Assembly: GCF_029360805.1 (NCBI RefSeq) | Contig: NZ_JARKNC010000006.1 | Coordinates: forward strand, 126,199-190,198 | Origin: Daejeonella sp. JGW-45 | GTDB taxonomy: Bacteria > Bacteroidota > Bacteroidia > Sphingobacteriales > Sphingobacteriaceae | Length of the DNA: 64,000 nucleotides | Reading direction: 5' to 3' | In this document: positions 9,028-19,547 of the stretch, piece by piece | Layout: every line of letters starts with the position of its first letter | How positions within the stretch are numbered: position 1 is the first letter of the stretch | Position numbers and translations under genes: made by a program | Notes under the pieces: model-generated | Database searches by the model: none | What the model was told of the DNA's origin: nothing | The model's input: the letters and a program-made list of their open reading frames with translations, nothing else

Positions 9028-10203
9028 ATGTCATTAGCCAGTCCTTTTTCCGATAGTGAACCGCCTTTATCTATAGCTTATGCCTATAGAGTCAGGAAGC
9101 AGAGCAGGATAATCTATATCACTGTATTAGCAGTGTTCATCGTCGTTCTGATAGCACTGCCGTATATTAATATTCCAGTCAATGTCAAAGCCACAGGCGT
9201 TTTGCTGCCGGAATCGAGGCGCTATGAATTGATAAGTCCGGTTCAGGGAAGAATCCTTAAGGTGTTTGTTGCTGAGAATCAGAAGGTACGTAGAGGAGAT
9301 ACGGTACTGATAATGGACGCATCCGTAACTGCTGAGCAGATCACCTCGCTGAATGAACGTGCATTACAATTGGAGCAATTTATAGAGGACCTGGAGATCC
9401 TTCTGAGGTATTCTAAAAGGCAACGGTTCGACGATCCTTTGTCAGCATTACAAACAGGGCGGTACAACGCAGCGTTGAAGCAATTTCTTGAAGAAGTACA
9501 GCAAAAGAAAAATACACGCGGTCAGAAAGAACGCATGCTCAACAGGTATGGCTATCTATATAAGAATGGTGTTATTACCCGGGCTGAGTTCGAAGGGTTC
9601 AAATTCGAGCATGATCAGTCTGTCTCTGGATTTCTTTTCCTCGTCAGGCAGTATCGTTTCCAATGGCAAACGGACATGACCGGATATCGCGAGGAATTGC
9701 GTCAGATAAAAACCAGGATCTTTGGGCTGCAGCAGGAGCGTGATCTCTATTCGATAATATCGCCGTACGACGGATCCATACAAAATCTCAAACTTCTGCA
9801 AAAGGGAACTTATGCGCTTGCCAGTCAGAAAATAGCCGAGATTTCTCCAGACGGCAAGCTTAAGGCATACTGTTTTGTGAGGCCGGCCGACATAGGAGAG
9901 ATTAAAAGGGGCCAGCGGGTTAGTTTCCAGGTGGAGGCATTCAACTATGCTAAATGGGGATCATTAACCGGACGGGTAGCAGAGATCTCGGATGATGTGG
10001 TCCTTTTAAACGATGAAGTGCCTGTTTTCAGGATTGAGTGCTTTTTGGACAGGGACTATTTCGAGGCGGCAGGCAGCCGTGCTTATCTAAAGAAAGGAAT
10101 GAGTTTTACTGCACGGTTCAGGATAGGCGATTATAGTCTGCTTCAGTTACTGTATCGAAGCGCAGATGATATGGTGGGAAAGAGTACTGATATCGGCAAT
10201 TAG
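9028..10203 (+). CDS. HlyD-family membrane fusion protein of peptide exporter
   Basis: Periplasmic adaptor linking an inner-membrane exporter to an outer-membrane channel. It is 391 residues long: a cytoplasmic N-terminus of about 28 residues, one transmembrane helix (about 30-50, IIYITVLAVFIVVLIALPY), a first lipoyl half (ELISPVQGRILKVFVAENQKV), a coiled-coil hairpin (about 110-235), the second lipoyl half (YDGSIQNLKLLQKGTYA) and a C-terminal beta-barrel. The stop codon is immediately followed by the start of the exporter gene, so the two are translationally linked. With the C39 transporter and the Gly-Gly peptide downstream it forms a complete export cassette. Confidence 0.9.
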   Translation: MSLASPFSDSEPPLSIAYAYRVRKQSRIIYITVLAVFIVVLIALPYINIPVNVKATGVLLPESRRYELISPVQGRILKVFVAENQKVRRGDTVLIMDASVTAEQITSLNERALQLEQFIEDLEILLRYSKRQRFDDPLSALQTGRYNAALKQFLEEVQQKKNTRGQKERMLNRYGYLYKNGVITRAEFEGFKFEHDQSVSGFLFLVRQYRFQWQTDMTGYREELRQIKTRIFGLQQERDLYSIISPYDGSIQNLKLLQKGTYALASQKIAEISPDGKLKAYCFVRPADIGEIKRGQRVSFQVEAFNYAKWGSLTGRVAEISDDVVLLNDEVPVFRIECFLDRDYFEAAGSRAYLKKGMSFTARFRIGDYSLLQLLYRSADDMVGKSTDIGN

Positions 10204-12375
10204 GTGTTTATGGACATAAGAGTCAGGCAACTTGATATCACCGATTGTGGCGCAGCGTGTCTAGCCTCGATTGCGAAGTTTTATAAACTTGATCTTCCTA
10301 TTGCCCGGGTTCGTCAGAAAGCGGGTACCGACAAAAAGGGAACCAGCGTGCTAGGGTTGGTCCAGGCGGCAGAAAGCTTTGGCTTCGATGCCAAAGGTGT
10401 AAAGGGACCCTATGAGAGTCTTAAGTCAGTTCCCTTGCCGGCTATCGCTCATATAGTTGTAAAGGGACATATTCATCATTATGTGGTGATTAATAGGATA
10501 ACTGGCAGGGGTGTTGAAATTATGGATCCGGCAGACGGAGAGTACCATTTTAAGACCGGGGAGGAGTTTTCACAATTATGGAGCGGGGTGCTCGTACTTT
10601 TGCTGCCTTCAGACGACCTCGAATCATCGCCGCCCGGCGAACGCGGCTATAAGAGATTTTGGTTTCTTCTCCGCCCTCACAGCAGCATATTGATCCAGTC
10701 GCTGTTCGGAGCATTGATCTACACTGTTCTTGGCCTTTCCATGTCGGTCTACATTCAAAAAATTGTTGACAATGTGATCATAGGGGCAAATTTCAGACTT
10801 CTCAACCTGATGACTATAGCGATGGTACTGCTTCTTTTATTAAGGATCAGTATAAGTTCTTTTAAGAGCGTTTTCGTTTTGCGTACAGGCCAATTGATTG
10901 ATACAAGGCTTATTCTGGGTTATTATAAGCACCTGCTCAACCTGCCGCAGCAGTTTTTTGACTCGATGCGCGTCGGGGAAATAACCTCACGCATCAATGA
11001 TGCCGTTAAAATCCGTTTGTTCATCAATGATATCGCAATAAACCTCGTCGTGAACATTTGTATGATGCTTTGTTCACTGGCCCTGATGTTTACCTACTAC
11101 TGGAAACTGGGGTTTATTATGGCTTCTATGGTTCCGATCTATTTCCTGATCTATTTTGCTGCGAACAAACTGAACAAAAAATGGCAGCGAAAGTTAATGG
11201 AGGAGAGTTCGGCGCTTGAATCACAGTTGGTAGAGAGCTTAAACTCTATTGGTACGATCAAGCGCCTGGGACTTGAAGCTTATTCTAATAATAAAACTGA
11301 ATTAAGGTTTATAAAGCTCATGCGAGCAGTATACCGGTCCGGAATGAATTCTGTTATGTCGGGCATTTCTGCTGAATTTGTTTCTCAATTATTTACGATC
11401 ATATTATTATGGCTGGGTGCAGGTTTCGTTCTTAATCAGCAGATCAGCCCCGGCGAACTGTTGTCGTTTTATGCTTTGATAGCCTATTTCACGGCGCCTG
11501 TTTCGTCAATAGTAGGCATGAACCGCGTGGTGCAGGATGCTTTCATCGCTGCCGACAGGTTATTTGAGCTTATGGATCTGGAAAAGGAAACACCGGCCGG
11601 GGAAACCCAGATAGAGTTGAATGCGGGTAACATTGGAGATATCCGGTTCAGTGACATTTCATTCCGTTACGGTGCAAGGCCTGCGGTATTCGAAAATCTA
11701 AACTTAGTTATACCTCTTAAAAAAATGACCGCAATTGTCGGTGAAAGTGGTTGCGGGAAGTCTACCCTGGCGGCGCTGCTTCATAATATTTATCCGGTAA
11801 CGGACGGAAGCATATTCATCGGAAACCATGCGTTAAAATATTTTACTACCAGATCCTTGAGGGCAGCCATAGGAGTAGTGCCGCAGGTTACCGACCTGTT
11901 TTACGGGAGTGTTATAAGCAATATCACGATAGGTGATGAAAACGTTGACATGGAAAGCGTATTAAGCATTTGCGATCAGCTTGGCATCACGAAATTTATC
12001 GAAGATCTTCCGGAAGGTTTTGAAACAAATATTGGTGAAAATGGATTTGCTTTATCGGGCGGGCAGAGACAGCGAATAGCAATTGCACGTGCCTTATATA
12101 GAGATCCGGAGATCCTGATCCTGGATGAAGCCACTTCATCGCTCGACCCAAGGTGTGAATGTTTTGTCCGGAAAGCGATAGAGATTTTTCTGGGAAAGGG
12201 AAGAACAGCGATAGTCATTGCACACCGGTTAAGTACCATTCAGAACGCCGACAAAATCATAGTGATGAAAGATGGAAAGGTCGTCGAGGAAGGGTCTCAT
12301 GAGTTCCTGATATCCCTTAAATCAGATTATCACTTACTATGGTCCCAAAATGCCTCTTTTAACAATCTTAATTAA
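10204..12375 (+). CDS. C39 peptidase-containing ABC exporter
   Basis: Bifunctional exporter that cleaves a double-glycine leader and pumps the peptide out. It has 723 residues in three parts. Residues 1-140 are a C39 cysteine peptidase with catalytic Cys15 in DITDCGAACL, the histidine of GHIHHYVV (about 92) and the aspartate of MDPADG (about 108). Residues 165-440 are a six-helix permease. The last 240 residues are the ATPase, with Walker A GESGCGKST, signature LSGGQRQR and Walker B ILILDEATSSLD. The GTG at 10204 abuts the HlyD stop; the ATG at 10210 is an alternative start. Its likely substrate is the small precursor encoded at 12855. Confidence 0.95.
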   Translation: MFMDIRVRQLDITDCGAACLASIAKFYKLDLPIARVRQKAGTDKKGTSVLGLVQAAESFGFDAKGVKGPYESLKSVPLPAIAHIVVKGHIHHYVVINRITGRGVEIMDPADGEYHFKTGEEFSQLWSGVLVLLLPSDDLESSPPGERGYKRFWFLLRPHSSILIQSLFGALIYTVLGLSMSVYIQKIVDNVIIGANFRLLNLMTIAMVLLLLLRISISSFKSVFVLRTGQLIDTRLILGYYKHLLNLPQQFFDSMRVGEITSRINDAVKIRLFINDIAINLVVNICMMLCSLALMFTYYWKLGFIMASMVPIYFLIYFAANKLNKKWQRKLMEESSALESQLVESLNSIGTIKRLGLEAYSNNKTELRFIKLMRAVYRSGMNSVMSGISAEFVSQLFTIILLWLGAGFVLNQQISPGELLSFYALIAYFTAPVSSIVGMNRVVQDAFIAADRLFELMDLEKETPAGETQIELNAGNIGDIRFSDISFRYGARPAVFENLNLVIPLKKMTAIVGESGCGKSTLAALLHNIYPVTDGSIFIGNHALKYFTTRSLRAAIGVVPQVTDLFYGSVISNITIGDENVDMESVLSICDQLGITKFIEDLPEGFETNIGENGFALSGGQRQRIAIARALYRDPEILILDEATSSLDPRCECFVRKAIEIFLGKGRTAIVIAHRLSTIQNADKIIVMKDGKVVEEGSHEFLISLKSDYHLLWSQNASFNNLN

Positions 12376-12385
12376 CAAACGCAGT

Positions 12386-12655
12386 ATGAAACTACTCGAA
12401 CAGATAGAACGTATCAACAGGCTCCACCAGCTTATCAAATATAAAAGAACCGGCACGCCTGAACAATTGGCGAAACGCCTGAACCTATCCACATCGATGA
12501 TCTATAAGATTATGGAGGAATTGAGACTAAACGACGCACCCATAGAATATTCAAGACAACTCAAAACTTATTATTATTCGAGTCAATATCTAATGCATAT
12601 TCGAATGGATTTTCGCTTATTGGACGACGATGAGCCTGGGAACAGGACAGAATAA
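12386..12655 (+). CDS. Small helix-turn-helix protein of the peptide cluster
   Basis: An 89-residue protein whose first 65 residues form a winged-helix/HTH_11-like DNA-binding fold (EQLAKRLNLSTSMIYKIMEELR is the helix-turn-helix), followed by PIEYSRQLKTYYY, a typical wing. Similar small HTH proteins often sit beside double-glycine peptide genes in Bacteroidota (family knowledge, not checked here). I start at ATG 12386 (MKLLEQIERIN), 10 bp after the exporter stop. An upstream in-frame start at 12350 would overlap the exporter by 26 bp. It may regulate the peptide gene 200 bp downstream. Confidence 0.82.
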   Translation: MKLLEQIERINRLHQLIKYKRTGTPEQLAKRLNLSTSMIYKIMEELRLNDAPIEYSRQLKTYYYSSQYLMHIRMDFRLLDDDEPGNRTE

Positions 12656-12854
12656 TAGCCCGGTCTGCAAATGTCAATTCACCGTTTGCTAGAAATTAAC
12701 CCACGCTAGCTGGTTTTTCCATTTGCTCTAATTTTTTTCCACTGAAATCAGGTTTCTTAGACTATCGCGAAAATGCTGATCAGCGAAGGCAGAAGCCGAA
12801 AAGCCTGAAAAGAGTAGGGATATATAAATGTTTAACACTTAAAAATTAAAAGAA
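12656..12854 (+). other. Untranslated stretch before the peptide gene
   Basis: About 200 bp between the HTH gene and the Gly-Gly peptide. I see no gene in it and no clear TTG/TAnnTTTG pair. The A/T-rich end (TTAAAAATTAAAAGAA before the ATG) is a typical Bacteroidota ribosome-entry context. The spacing suggests that the peptide has its own regulated promoter. Confidence 0.4.
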
Positions 12855-12992
12855 ATGAAAAATCTTAAAATGGTAAACGGATTACGGGAACTGAACGTTC
12901 GGGAGCAGGCAGAGATCAACGGTGGCGAAACTCTCTGGTATCACATCGGAGCTTATCTGGGCCGGACGGTCAGATTTATCGAAGACCTGTAG
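12855..12992 (+). CDS. Double-glycine leader precursor peptide (45 aa)
   Basis: A short ORF that fits the class of peptides cut and exported by C39 transporters. Residues 1-24 form the leader: basic start MKNLKMVNG, then LRELNVREQAEINGG, in which the hydrophobic/acidic pattern (L, L, E, I at the classic leader spacings) ends in Gly-Gly at positions 23-24. The remaining 21 residues would be the mature peptide; it begins ETLWYHIG, is aromatic and amphipathic, and has no cysteine. Its ATG has an A-rich upstream region. It lies 200 bp after the small HTH gene and downstream of the exporter pair. It could be a bacteriocin or a signalling pheromone; the sequence does not decide. Confidence 0.83.
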   Translation: MKNLKMVNGLRELNVREQAEINGGETLWYHIGAYLGRTVRFIEDL

Positions 12993-13023
12993 GATCTGCG
13001 TTATCCCGGAGTCTTAAACGAGT

Positions 13024-13055
13024 GGGAGTGTATCGTGTGTATACTCCCATCTTCT
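13024..13055 (+). terminator. Hairpin downstream of the peptide gene
   Basis: GGGAGTGTA (13024-13032) pairs with TATACTCCC (13040-13048), with one G-T pair and a 7-base loop, followed by a short pyrimidine-rich run. It is 31 bp after the peptide stop and probably ends the peptide transcript. A second hairpin (CCGGAT at 13121-13126 with ATCCGG at 13132-13137) lies further on. Confidence 0.6.
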
Positions 13056-13168
13056 GTTAACATCATAAAGATGCTTCGTTTACCATCTATATCGAATATT
13101 TGTTACGGGAATCCTGCATTCCGGATTCGATATCCGGTTGGAAAGCTAGAAATTGCAGGATCCGGCTG

Positions 13169-13489
13169 CTAGAAAAATGACTTATTTTCCTTTTTCTCTT
13201 CCTCCTTAATGATCACAAATACATCCTCGTTATCCTTCTTCATGAGGTACTTCTCGCGAGCAAATTTTTCGAGTTTCGCGCGGTCGGTGGTAAGTTCATT
13301 CAGATCTTTAACCGTTTTTGCGGTTTCTGTAGTATAGAATTCCTTCTCAGCTTCCAGCACATTAAGTTGCTGCCGATATTCGTATTGCGACATCAGGTCA
13401 TTCCGGTCAAAGAATAGCATCCATGTAAGAAAAGCAATTCCGCAGATCAGGTATTTGTTCTTGAGGAGATTGAAGGCCTGTGTCATCAC
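13169..13489 (-). CDS. DivIC/FtsB-family septum formation initiator
   Basis: Small bitopic cell-division protein of 106 residues: short cytoplasmic N-terminus, one transmembrane helix (about 12-28, YLICGIAFLTWMLFF), then a periplasmic coiled coil (about 33-85) ending in the family motif EKFAREKYLMKKDNEDVFVI. FtsB/DivIC proteins join FtsL and FtsQ in the divisome. It lies downstream of eno on the same strand, an arrangement common in Bacteroidota, with a repeat element between them. Confidence 0.88.
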   Translation of the reverse strand: MMTQAFNLLKNKYLICGIAFLTWMLFFDRNDLMSQYEYRQQLNVLEAEKEFYTTETAKTVKDLNELTTDRAKLEKFAREKYLMKKDNEDVFVIIKEEEKKENKSFF

Positions 13490-13580
13490 AGCAAATATAA
13501 CTGATTAAGGACTATAATAATCGCTTAACAGAGAGTCCTAGTTATCAACTTATTAACAAATTGGTAGCGGGTGTTCCTTA

Positions 13581-13669
13581 AACGCAAAGGAAGGCCGAGG
13601 TGTTCGCAAAGGTAGCCAGCATGTGTTATCACTTTGCGTCCTTCGCGCGTACTCCGCGTCCTTTGCGTT
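13581..13669. repeat. REP-like palindrome, copy C
   Basis: Begins AACGCAAAGG (13581-13590) and ends CCTTTGCGTT (13660-13669), the same termini as the copy at 3930-4049. Internal CTTTGCGTCCTTCGCG words are shared. It sits between eno and the divIC-like gene. Confidence 0.8.
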
Positions 13670-13707
13670 TTAATAGGCGCAAGTCCTAATATAGCCGGCC
13701 GTCAGCT

Positions 13708-15051
<1,344 letters not shown>

Positions 15052-15064
15052 TTCGTTGATCATT

Positions 15065-15072
15065 CAAAGATA
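15065..15072 (-). promoter_or_regulatory. -7 element of eno promoter
   Basis: On the minus strand this reads TATCTTTG, a match to TAnnTTTG, 61 bases upstream of the enolase ATG. No TTG lies at the ideal distance. Confidence 0.5.
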
Positions 15073-15089
15073 TCTTTTTGCGTCTCTCA

Positions 15090-16190
15090 TCACTTCTTCA
15101 GCATCCCCACAAAGTCATCAAAAAGATATCTCGAATCATGCGGACCTGGTGAAGATTCGGGGTGATATTGTACAGAGAACGCTTTTTTGCCTTTAACCCT
15201 TATGCCTTCAATAGACTGATCGTTCAGATTCACGTGTGTTATCTCCACTTTATCTGATTTGCGGACATCTTCCTGGATAACGCCAAAGCCATGGTTTTGG
15301 GAAGTAACTTCACAATGGTTAATGATCACATTTTTAACCGGGTGGTTCAGGCCGCGATGCCCGTTGAACATTTTCATAGTACCGATACCATTGGCAAGCG
15401 CAAGGAGCTGGTGCCCCAGGCATATCCCGAATAATGGCTTGTCGGCAGCAAGGATCTCTTTTACAGTTTCCACAGCGTAGGGCATTGCTGCCGGGTCGCC
15501 GGGACCGTTCGAAATGAAGTACCCATCCGGTTTGAAGTTTTCCATTTCTGAAAAGCTGGTCTTCGCAGGAAATACCTTCGCAAAGACACCCCTGGTATCA
15601 AAGCTTCTAAGAATATTTTTCTTTACGCCCAGGTCAAGTACTGCAACTTTATGGGCAGCCTTAGGATCGCCATATTCATAAGCTACTTGCGTGGAGACCT
15701 GCGATGAAAGCTCAAGACCATCCATAGGAGGAACGGCAGCAAGTTTCTTTTTCAATTCTTCCAGGTCAAGGATCTCAGACGAAATGATCGCATTCATCGC
15801 ACCCTTATCACGGATATGTCTTACGAGTGAGCGTGTATCAACGTCAGAAATACCCACGATATTCTCATCCTGGAAATAATCCTGGATGGATGTATCCGAT
15901 ATCTTACGGCTATATGCAATGTTGAAGTTCTTGCACACCAGGCCGGCTATCTTAATGTCGCCTGATTCTATTTCTTCATCATGTATCCCGTAATTACCGA
16001 TATGCGCGTTGGTGGTAACCATGATCTGACCGAAATAGGAAGGATCCGTAAAGATCTCCTGGTAGCCGGTCATACCTGTATTGAAACAAATCTCACCAGT
16101 AGTGGTACCAATTTTTCCTGCTGCCTTTCCATGGTAAACGGTTCCGTCTTCCAAAAGTAATACTGCAGGTAATTTGATGTAATTAGTCAT
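15090..16190 (-). CDS. carA: Carbamoyl-phosphate synthase small subunit
   Basis: Glutamine amidotransferase subunit that supplies ammonia to CarB for carbamoyl phosphate (arginine and pyrimidine synthesis). It has 366 residues. The N-terminal CPSase domain (VYHGKAAGKIGTTTGEICFNTG) is followed by a class I amidotransferase domain with nucleophile Cys in GICLGHQLLALA and His/Glu in VQYHPESSPGPHDS. carB is not in this window. It is followed by eno on the same strand with 86 bp between them; eno has its own -7 box. Confidence 0.97.
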   Translation of the reverse strand: MTNYIKLPAVLLLEDGTVYHGKAAGKIGTTTGEICFNTGMTGYQEIFTDPSYFGQIMVTTNAHIGNYGIHDEEIESGDIKIAGLVCKNFNIAYSRKISDTSIQDYFQDENIVGISDVDTRSLVRHIRDKGAMNAIISSEILDLEELKKKLAAVPPMDGLELSSQVSTQVAYEYGDPKAAHKVAVLDLGVKKNILRSFDTRGVFAKVFPAKTSFSEMENFKPDGYFISNGPGDPAAMPYAVETVKEILAADKPLFGICLGHQLLALANGIGTMKMFNGHRGLNHPVKNVIINHCEVTSQNHGFGVIQEDVRKSDKVEITHVNLNDQSIEGIRVKGKKAFSVQYHPESSPGPHDSRYLFDDFVGMLKK

Positions 16191-16230
16191 TGATTTTATT
16201 TGAAGAATTTAGAAAATCAGGTAAAAAGAG

Positions 16231-16255
16231 AGTCAGTTCGAATGAATTCTGACTG
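16231..16255 (-). promoter_or_regulatory. Hairpin in the carA leader
   Basis: AGTCAG (start of the arm) pairs with CTGACT across a 12-base interior that itself contains TTC/GAA. The stem lies about 40-65 bases upstream of the carA start, inside the predicted leader. Function unknown; pyrimidine or arginine control is only a guess. Confidence 0.3.
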
Positions 16256-16293
16256 TTGGGAAGGAAGTTTATTACTTCTTTTATCACAAAGGA

Positions 16294-16301
16294 CAAAAGT
16301 A
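16294..16301 (-). promoter_or_regulatory. -7 element of carA promoter
   Basis: Minus strand reads TACTTTTG, matching TAnnTTTG, about 104 bases upstream of the carA ATG. No well-spaced TTG is seen. Confidence 0.45.
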
Positions 16302-16437
16302 CGGTTTTTTATGCGTTCCTGAAAAAACTTCTTACAAAAAGATTGCTTTTCCTGTGTCGCTGTTACGGGCATATTGGATAATCTTATCAAAGTACACATT
16401 TCTCGTCTTCCGTAAGATCATATTGTTTCTTTAATCC

Positions 16438-16445
16438 TAACTTTG
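16438..16445 (+). promoter_or_regulatory. -7 element of panB promoter
   Basis: TAACTTTG, 24 bases before the panB ATG. A TTG at 16423-16425 is closer than the ideal spacing. Confidence 0.5.
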
Positions 16446-16469
16446 AGCTGATTTACTAAACCCGTCCAT

Positions 16470-17285
16470 ATGTCTGTTCACAACGAGGTGAAACGCATCA
16501 CCACAAATACGATCCTGGGGATGAAGCAAAAAGGCGAAAAGATCGCTATGCTCACTTCTTATGATTATTCCATGGCAACCATCGTTGACGCCGGTGGGAT
16601 TGATGTTATCCTGATTGGCGATTCAGCCTCGAATGTTATGGCCGGCCACGAAACAACCCTTCCGATTACCCTTGATCAGATGATTTATCACGCTGCATCG
16701 GTTGTCAGGGCTGTTAAGCGTGCGCTGGTTGTTGTGGACCTTCCTTTTGGCTCATATCAGGGGAATTCGAAGGAAGCTCTTAATTCGGCCATAAGGATCA
16801 TGAAAGAATCGGGGGCACATGCTGTAAAACTGGAAGGCGGGGTTGAAATCAGAGAATCTATTGAAAGGATCATTACTGCCGGAATACCCGTTATGGGACA
16901 CCTCGGCCTGACGCCTCAATCCATTTATAAATTCGGCACTTATACGGTGCGGGCTAAGGAAGAGGCTGAGGCAGAAAAGCTGAAGAGCGACATCGTTGTG
17001 CTCCAGGAGGCAGGCTGCTTTTCTGTAGTGCTTGAAAAGATACCAGCAACACTTGCCGAGGAGGTAAGTAAAAGTGTAAAGATCCCGACAATTGGAATCG
17101 GTGCCGGACCACATTGCGACGGGCAGGTGCTGGTAGTACACGATATGCTGGGTTTAAACAAGGGATTTAAGCCAAGATTCTTAAGGCAATACCTTAATCT
17201 GTTCGATCAGATCAACGGTGCCGTGAGTAGTTATGTAAGCGATGTTAAATCAGGGTCCTTTCCGAACGAGTCTGAGCAGTACTAA
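16470..17285 (+). CDS. panB: 3-methyl-2-oxobutanoate hydroxymethyltransferase
   Basis: First committed step of pantothenate (CoA) synthesis: adds hydroxymethyl from 5,10-methylene-THF to alpha-ketoisovalerate. It has 271 residues, typical for PanB. Motifs are [10 protein letters not shown], the metal-binding [12 protein letters not shown] and KLEGG, and [14 protein letters not shown]. The stop at 17283-17285 overlaps the longest reading of the next gene, so the pair is probably one operon. Confidence 0.97.
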   Translation: MSVHNEVKRITTNTILGMKQKGEKIAMLTSYDYSMATIVDAGGIDVILIGDSASNVMAGHETTLPITLDQMIYHAASVVRAVKRALVVVDLPFGSYQGNSKEALNSAIRIMKESGAHAVKLEGGVEIRESIERIITAGIPVMGHLGLTPQSIYKFGTYTVRAKEEAEAEKLKSDIVVLQEAGCFSVVLEKIPATLAEEVSKSVKIPTIGIGAGPHCDGQVLVVHDMLGLNKGFKPRFLRQYLNLFDQINGAVSSYVSDVKSGSFPNESEQY

Positions 17286-18039
17286 AATATTTGGTGTGAA
17301 TAAGCCGCCATACAAGAAATCGAAATTCCCTGCGCTGGTAGCTGATATTGGTGACAGCGATATCCTGTTCGAGGATAATCACCTTATTGCAGTGAATAAG
17401 CGCGCGGGGGATATCGTCCAGGTGGATGATACCGGTGACGAATCACTCGATGAGAAGGTCAAACGCTACATCGCTAAAAAATATAACAAACCTAATGGTG
17501 CGTTTTTAGGCGTTGTTCATCGCCTCGACAGGCCCGTGAGCGGTGTTATCCTGTTTGCAAAAACCAGTAAGGCCCTCGACCGGATCAACAAGATGTTTAA
17601 GAACCGGGATATGCACAAGACGTATTGGGCAGTAGTCAGGAACCGGCCGGCTGTAGAGTCCGGCAACCTGGTTCATTGGCTGGTAAAGAATCCGCAGAAA
17701 AATGTAACCAAGGCCTACGACAAAGAAGTAGCTGGCAGTCAGCGCGCCGAGTTAAATTATAAGCTTTTGGGCGAACTTGGCGGATATTACCTGATAGAAG
17801 TAGATCCGATAACCGGCAGACCGCACCAGATCCGTGTCCAGCTTTCTACATTAAACTGCCCGATAGTAGGGGATAATAAGTATGGCTATCCACGCGGGAG
17901 TCTTAAAAAGAGTATCTGCCTCCATGCACGGCGGCTTGAATTTATTCATCCTGTAAAGCAAGAACCTGTAAGCATATTTGCGCCTTTGCCGGTTGATGGC
18001 TTCTGGGAGAGGTTTGAGAGTCTGAGGCCTGAGGTCTGA
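17242..18039 (+). CDS. RluA-family pseudouridine synthase
   Basis: RNA pseudouridine synthase with the catalytic aspartate in the [10 protein letters not shown] motif, followed by FAKTSKA and the C-terminal [11 protein letters not shown] signature. The longest frame gives 265 residues but overlaps panB by 44 bp. A GTG at 17296 ([12 protein letters not shown]) would avoid the overlap and gives about 247 residues, which I find at least as likely. Which rRNA or tRNA position it modifies cannot be told. The last codons (SLRPEV) fall inside a GAGGCCTGAGGTCTGA word repeat. Confidence 0.9.
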   Translation: MLNQGPFRTSLSSTKIFGVNKPPYKKSKFPALVADIGDSDILFEDNHLIAVNKRAGDIVQVDDTGDESLDEKVKRYIAKKYNKPNGAFLGVVHRLDRPVSGVILFAKTSKALDRINKMFKNRDMHKTYWAVVRNRPAVESGNLVHWLVKNPQKNVTKAYDKEVAGSQRAELNYKLLGELGGYYLIEVDPITGRPHQIRVQLSTLNCPIVGDNKYGYPRGSLKKSICLHARRLEFIHPVKQEPVSIFAPLPVDGFWERFESLRPEV

Positions 18040-18076
18040 AGTAACTTGCCAAATAGGGATATAACGGTTTTGATTC

Positions 18077-18118
18077 AAAAAACAAGGGCCGTTTCACAAG
18101 AAACGGCCCTTGTTTTAT
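18077..18118. terminator. Bidirectional terminator between the RluA-type gene and icd
   Basis: Perfect 15-bp stem: AACAAGGGCCGTTTC at 18081-18095 and GAAACGGCCCTTGTT at 18100-18114, with a 4-base loop. It is preceded by an A-run and followed by T-rich sequence, so it can end transcription from both convergent genes. Confidence 0.93.
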
Positions 18119-18163
18119 TGGCTGTAATTCAGCCAGGCTGCCAGAGCGCTCAGAAACTTATAA

Positions 18164-19402
18164 CTATTTCGCCAGTCTAGCTTTTAAATTCTCGTCAATC
18201 GCTGCTAAGAACTCCTCTGTGTAAAGGTAGTGCTCACCGTGGTTTACCTTATTGCCGTGGATACAAACTGCAAGATCCTTAGTCATTTTACCGCTTTCAA
18301 CTGTTTCAACACAAACTTCCTCAAGAGTGTTGCAGAAGTTGATCAGTTCCTGGTTGTTGTCTAGCTTACCGCGGAATTCAAGTCCCCTGGTCCACGCAAA
18401 GATCGAAGCGATAGGGTTGGTCGACGTTGGTTTCCCGGCCTGGTGGTCGCGGTAGTGACGTGTTACTGTACCGTGAGCTGCTTCAGCTTCCATAGTTCCC
18501 CCATCCGGAGTAACCAGTACAGAAGTCATCAGTCCAAGTGAGCCGAAGCCTTGTGCTACAGTGTCCGATTGAACGTCGCCATCGTAGTTCTTACAAGCCC
18601 AAACGAAGTTTCCGTTCCATTTCAAAGCCGAGGCAACCATGTCATCGATCAAACGGTGCTCGTAGGTTATGCCGGCTCCATCGAACTTAGCTTTGAATTC
18701 GTTCTGGTAAACTTCTTCAAAGATATCTTTGAACCTTCCGTCGTATTTCTTCAGGATTGTGTTTTTGGTAGATAAGTATAAAGGCCAGCCTTTAGAAAGC
18801 GACTGGTTGAAACAAGCGCGGGCAAAACCGTAGATACTTTCATCTGTATTGTACATCGTTAAGGCAACACCGTCACCTTTGAAGTTAAACACCTCGAACG
18901 ACTGTACTTCACCGCCGTCTTCAGGGGTGAATGTTACTGTTAATTTTCCTTTTCCCTTTGTCAGGAAATCTGTTGCACGGTACTGATCGCCAAATGCGTG
19001 ACGTCCGATACAGATAGGAGCGGTCCAGTTCGGGACTAAACGTGGCACGTTTTTCATAACGATCGGCTCACGAAAAACTGTACCATCGAGGATATTACGG
19101 ATGGTTCCGTTTGGCGACTTCCACATTTGCTTCAGTCCAAATTCTTCTACGCGCTGCTCATCAGGAGTGATGGTTGCACATTTGATACCAACCCCATATT
19201 GTTTTATGGCATTCGCTGCATCTATAGTAACCTGATCATTAGTCTCATCACGATATTCCATGCCGAGATCATAATATTTAATATCCAGATCAAGATAAGG
19301 AGTGATCAACTTGTCCTTTATAAATTTCCAGATTATCCTGGTCATTTCATCACCGTCTAATTCTACTACCGGATTTGCAACTTTAATTTTTTGTATTGAC
19401 AT
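18164..19402 (-). CDS. icd: NADP-dependent isocitrate dehydrogenase
   Basis: TCA-cycle enzyme making 2-oxoglutarate, CO2 and NADPH from isocitrate. It has 412 residues and is of the eukaryote-like (subfamily II) type, as shown by the start [29 protein letters not shown], the SPNGTIRN substrate loop, and the metal-binding [11 protein letters not shown] and ANYDGD-like [12 protein letters not shown] segments. It is convergent with the RluA-type gene. A TATCTTTG box lies 32 bases upstream of the start. Confidence 0.97.
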   Translation of the reverse strand: MSIQKIKVANPVVELDGDEMTRIIWKFIKDKLITPYLDLDIKYYDLGMEYRDETNDQVTIDAANAIKQYGVGIKCATITPDEQRVEEFGLKQMWKSPNGTIRNILDGTVFREPIVMKNVPRLVPNWTAPICIGRHAFGDQYRATDFLTKGKGKLTVTFTPEDGGEVQSFEVFNFKGDGVALTMYNTDESIYGFARACFNQSLSKGWPLYLSTKNTILKKYDGRFKDIFEEVYQNEFKAKFDGAGITYEHRLIDDMVASALKWNGNFVWACKNYDGDVQSDTVAQGFGSLGLMTSVLVTPDGGTMEAEAAHGTVTRHYRDHQAGKPTSTNPIASIFAWTRGLEFRGKLDNNQELINFCNTLEEVCVETVESGKMTKDLAVCIHGNKVNHGEHYLYTEEFLAAIDENLKARLAK

Positions 19403-19433
19403 ATACTTAATAATGAGGTTTTTGTAATTTCCA

Positions 19434-19441
19434 CAAAGATA
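19434..19441 (-). promoter_or_regulatory. -7 element of icd promoter
   Basis: Minus strand reads TATCTTTG (TAnnTTTG), 32 bases before the icd ATG. Confidence 0.5.
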
Positions 19442-19547
19442 GGAATTTTGGGTAGACCCTAAAAGCCTCTTCCACTATTTTTAATGCGGTTTAATTAAAA
19501 ACTAAATTCCAACGTTCCTGTTTCAATAGAACAAACAAGCCCGATTT

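Noticed and set aside
13060-13170. A second short peptide ORF (33 codons from ATG 13069) after the Gly-Gly peptide
   Set aside because: No Gly-Gly leader pattern, and it overlaps two hairpins that are more likely transcription-end structures.
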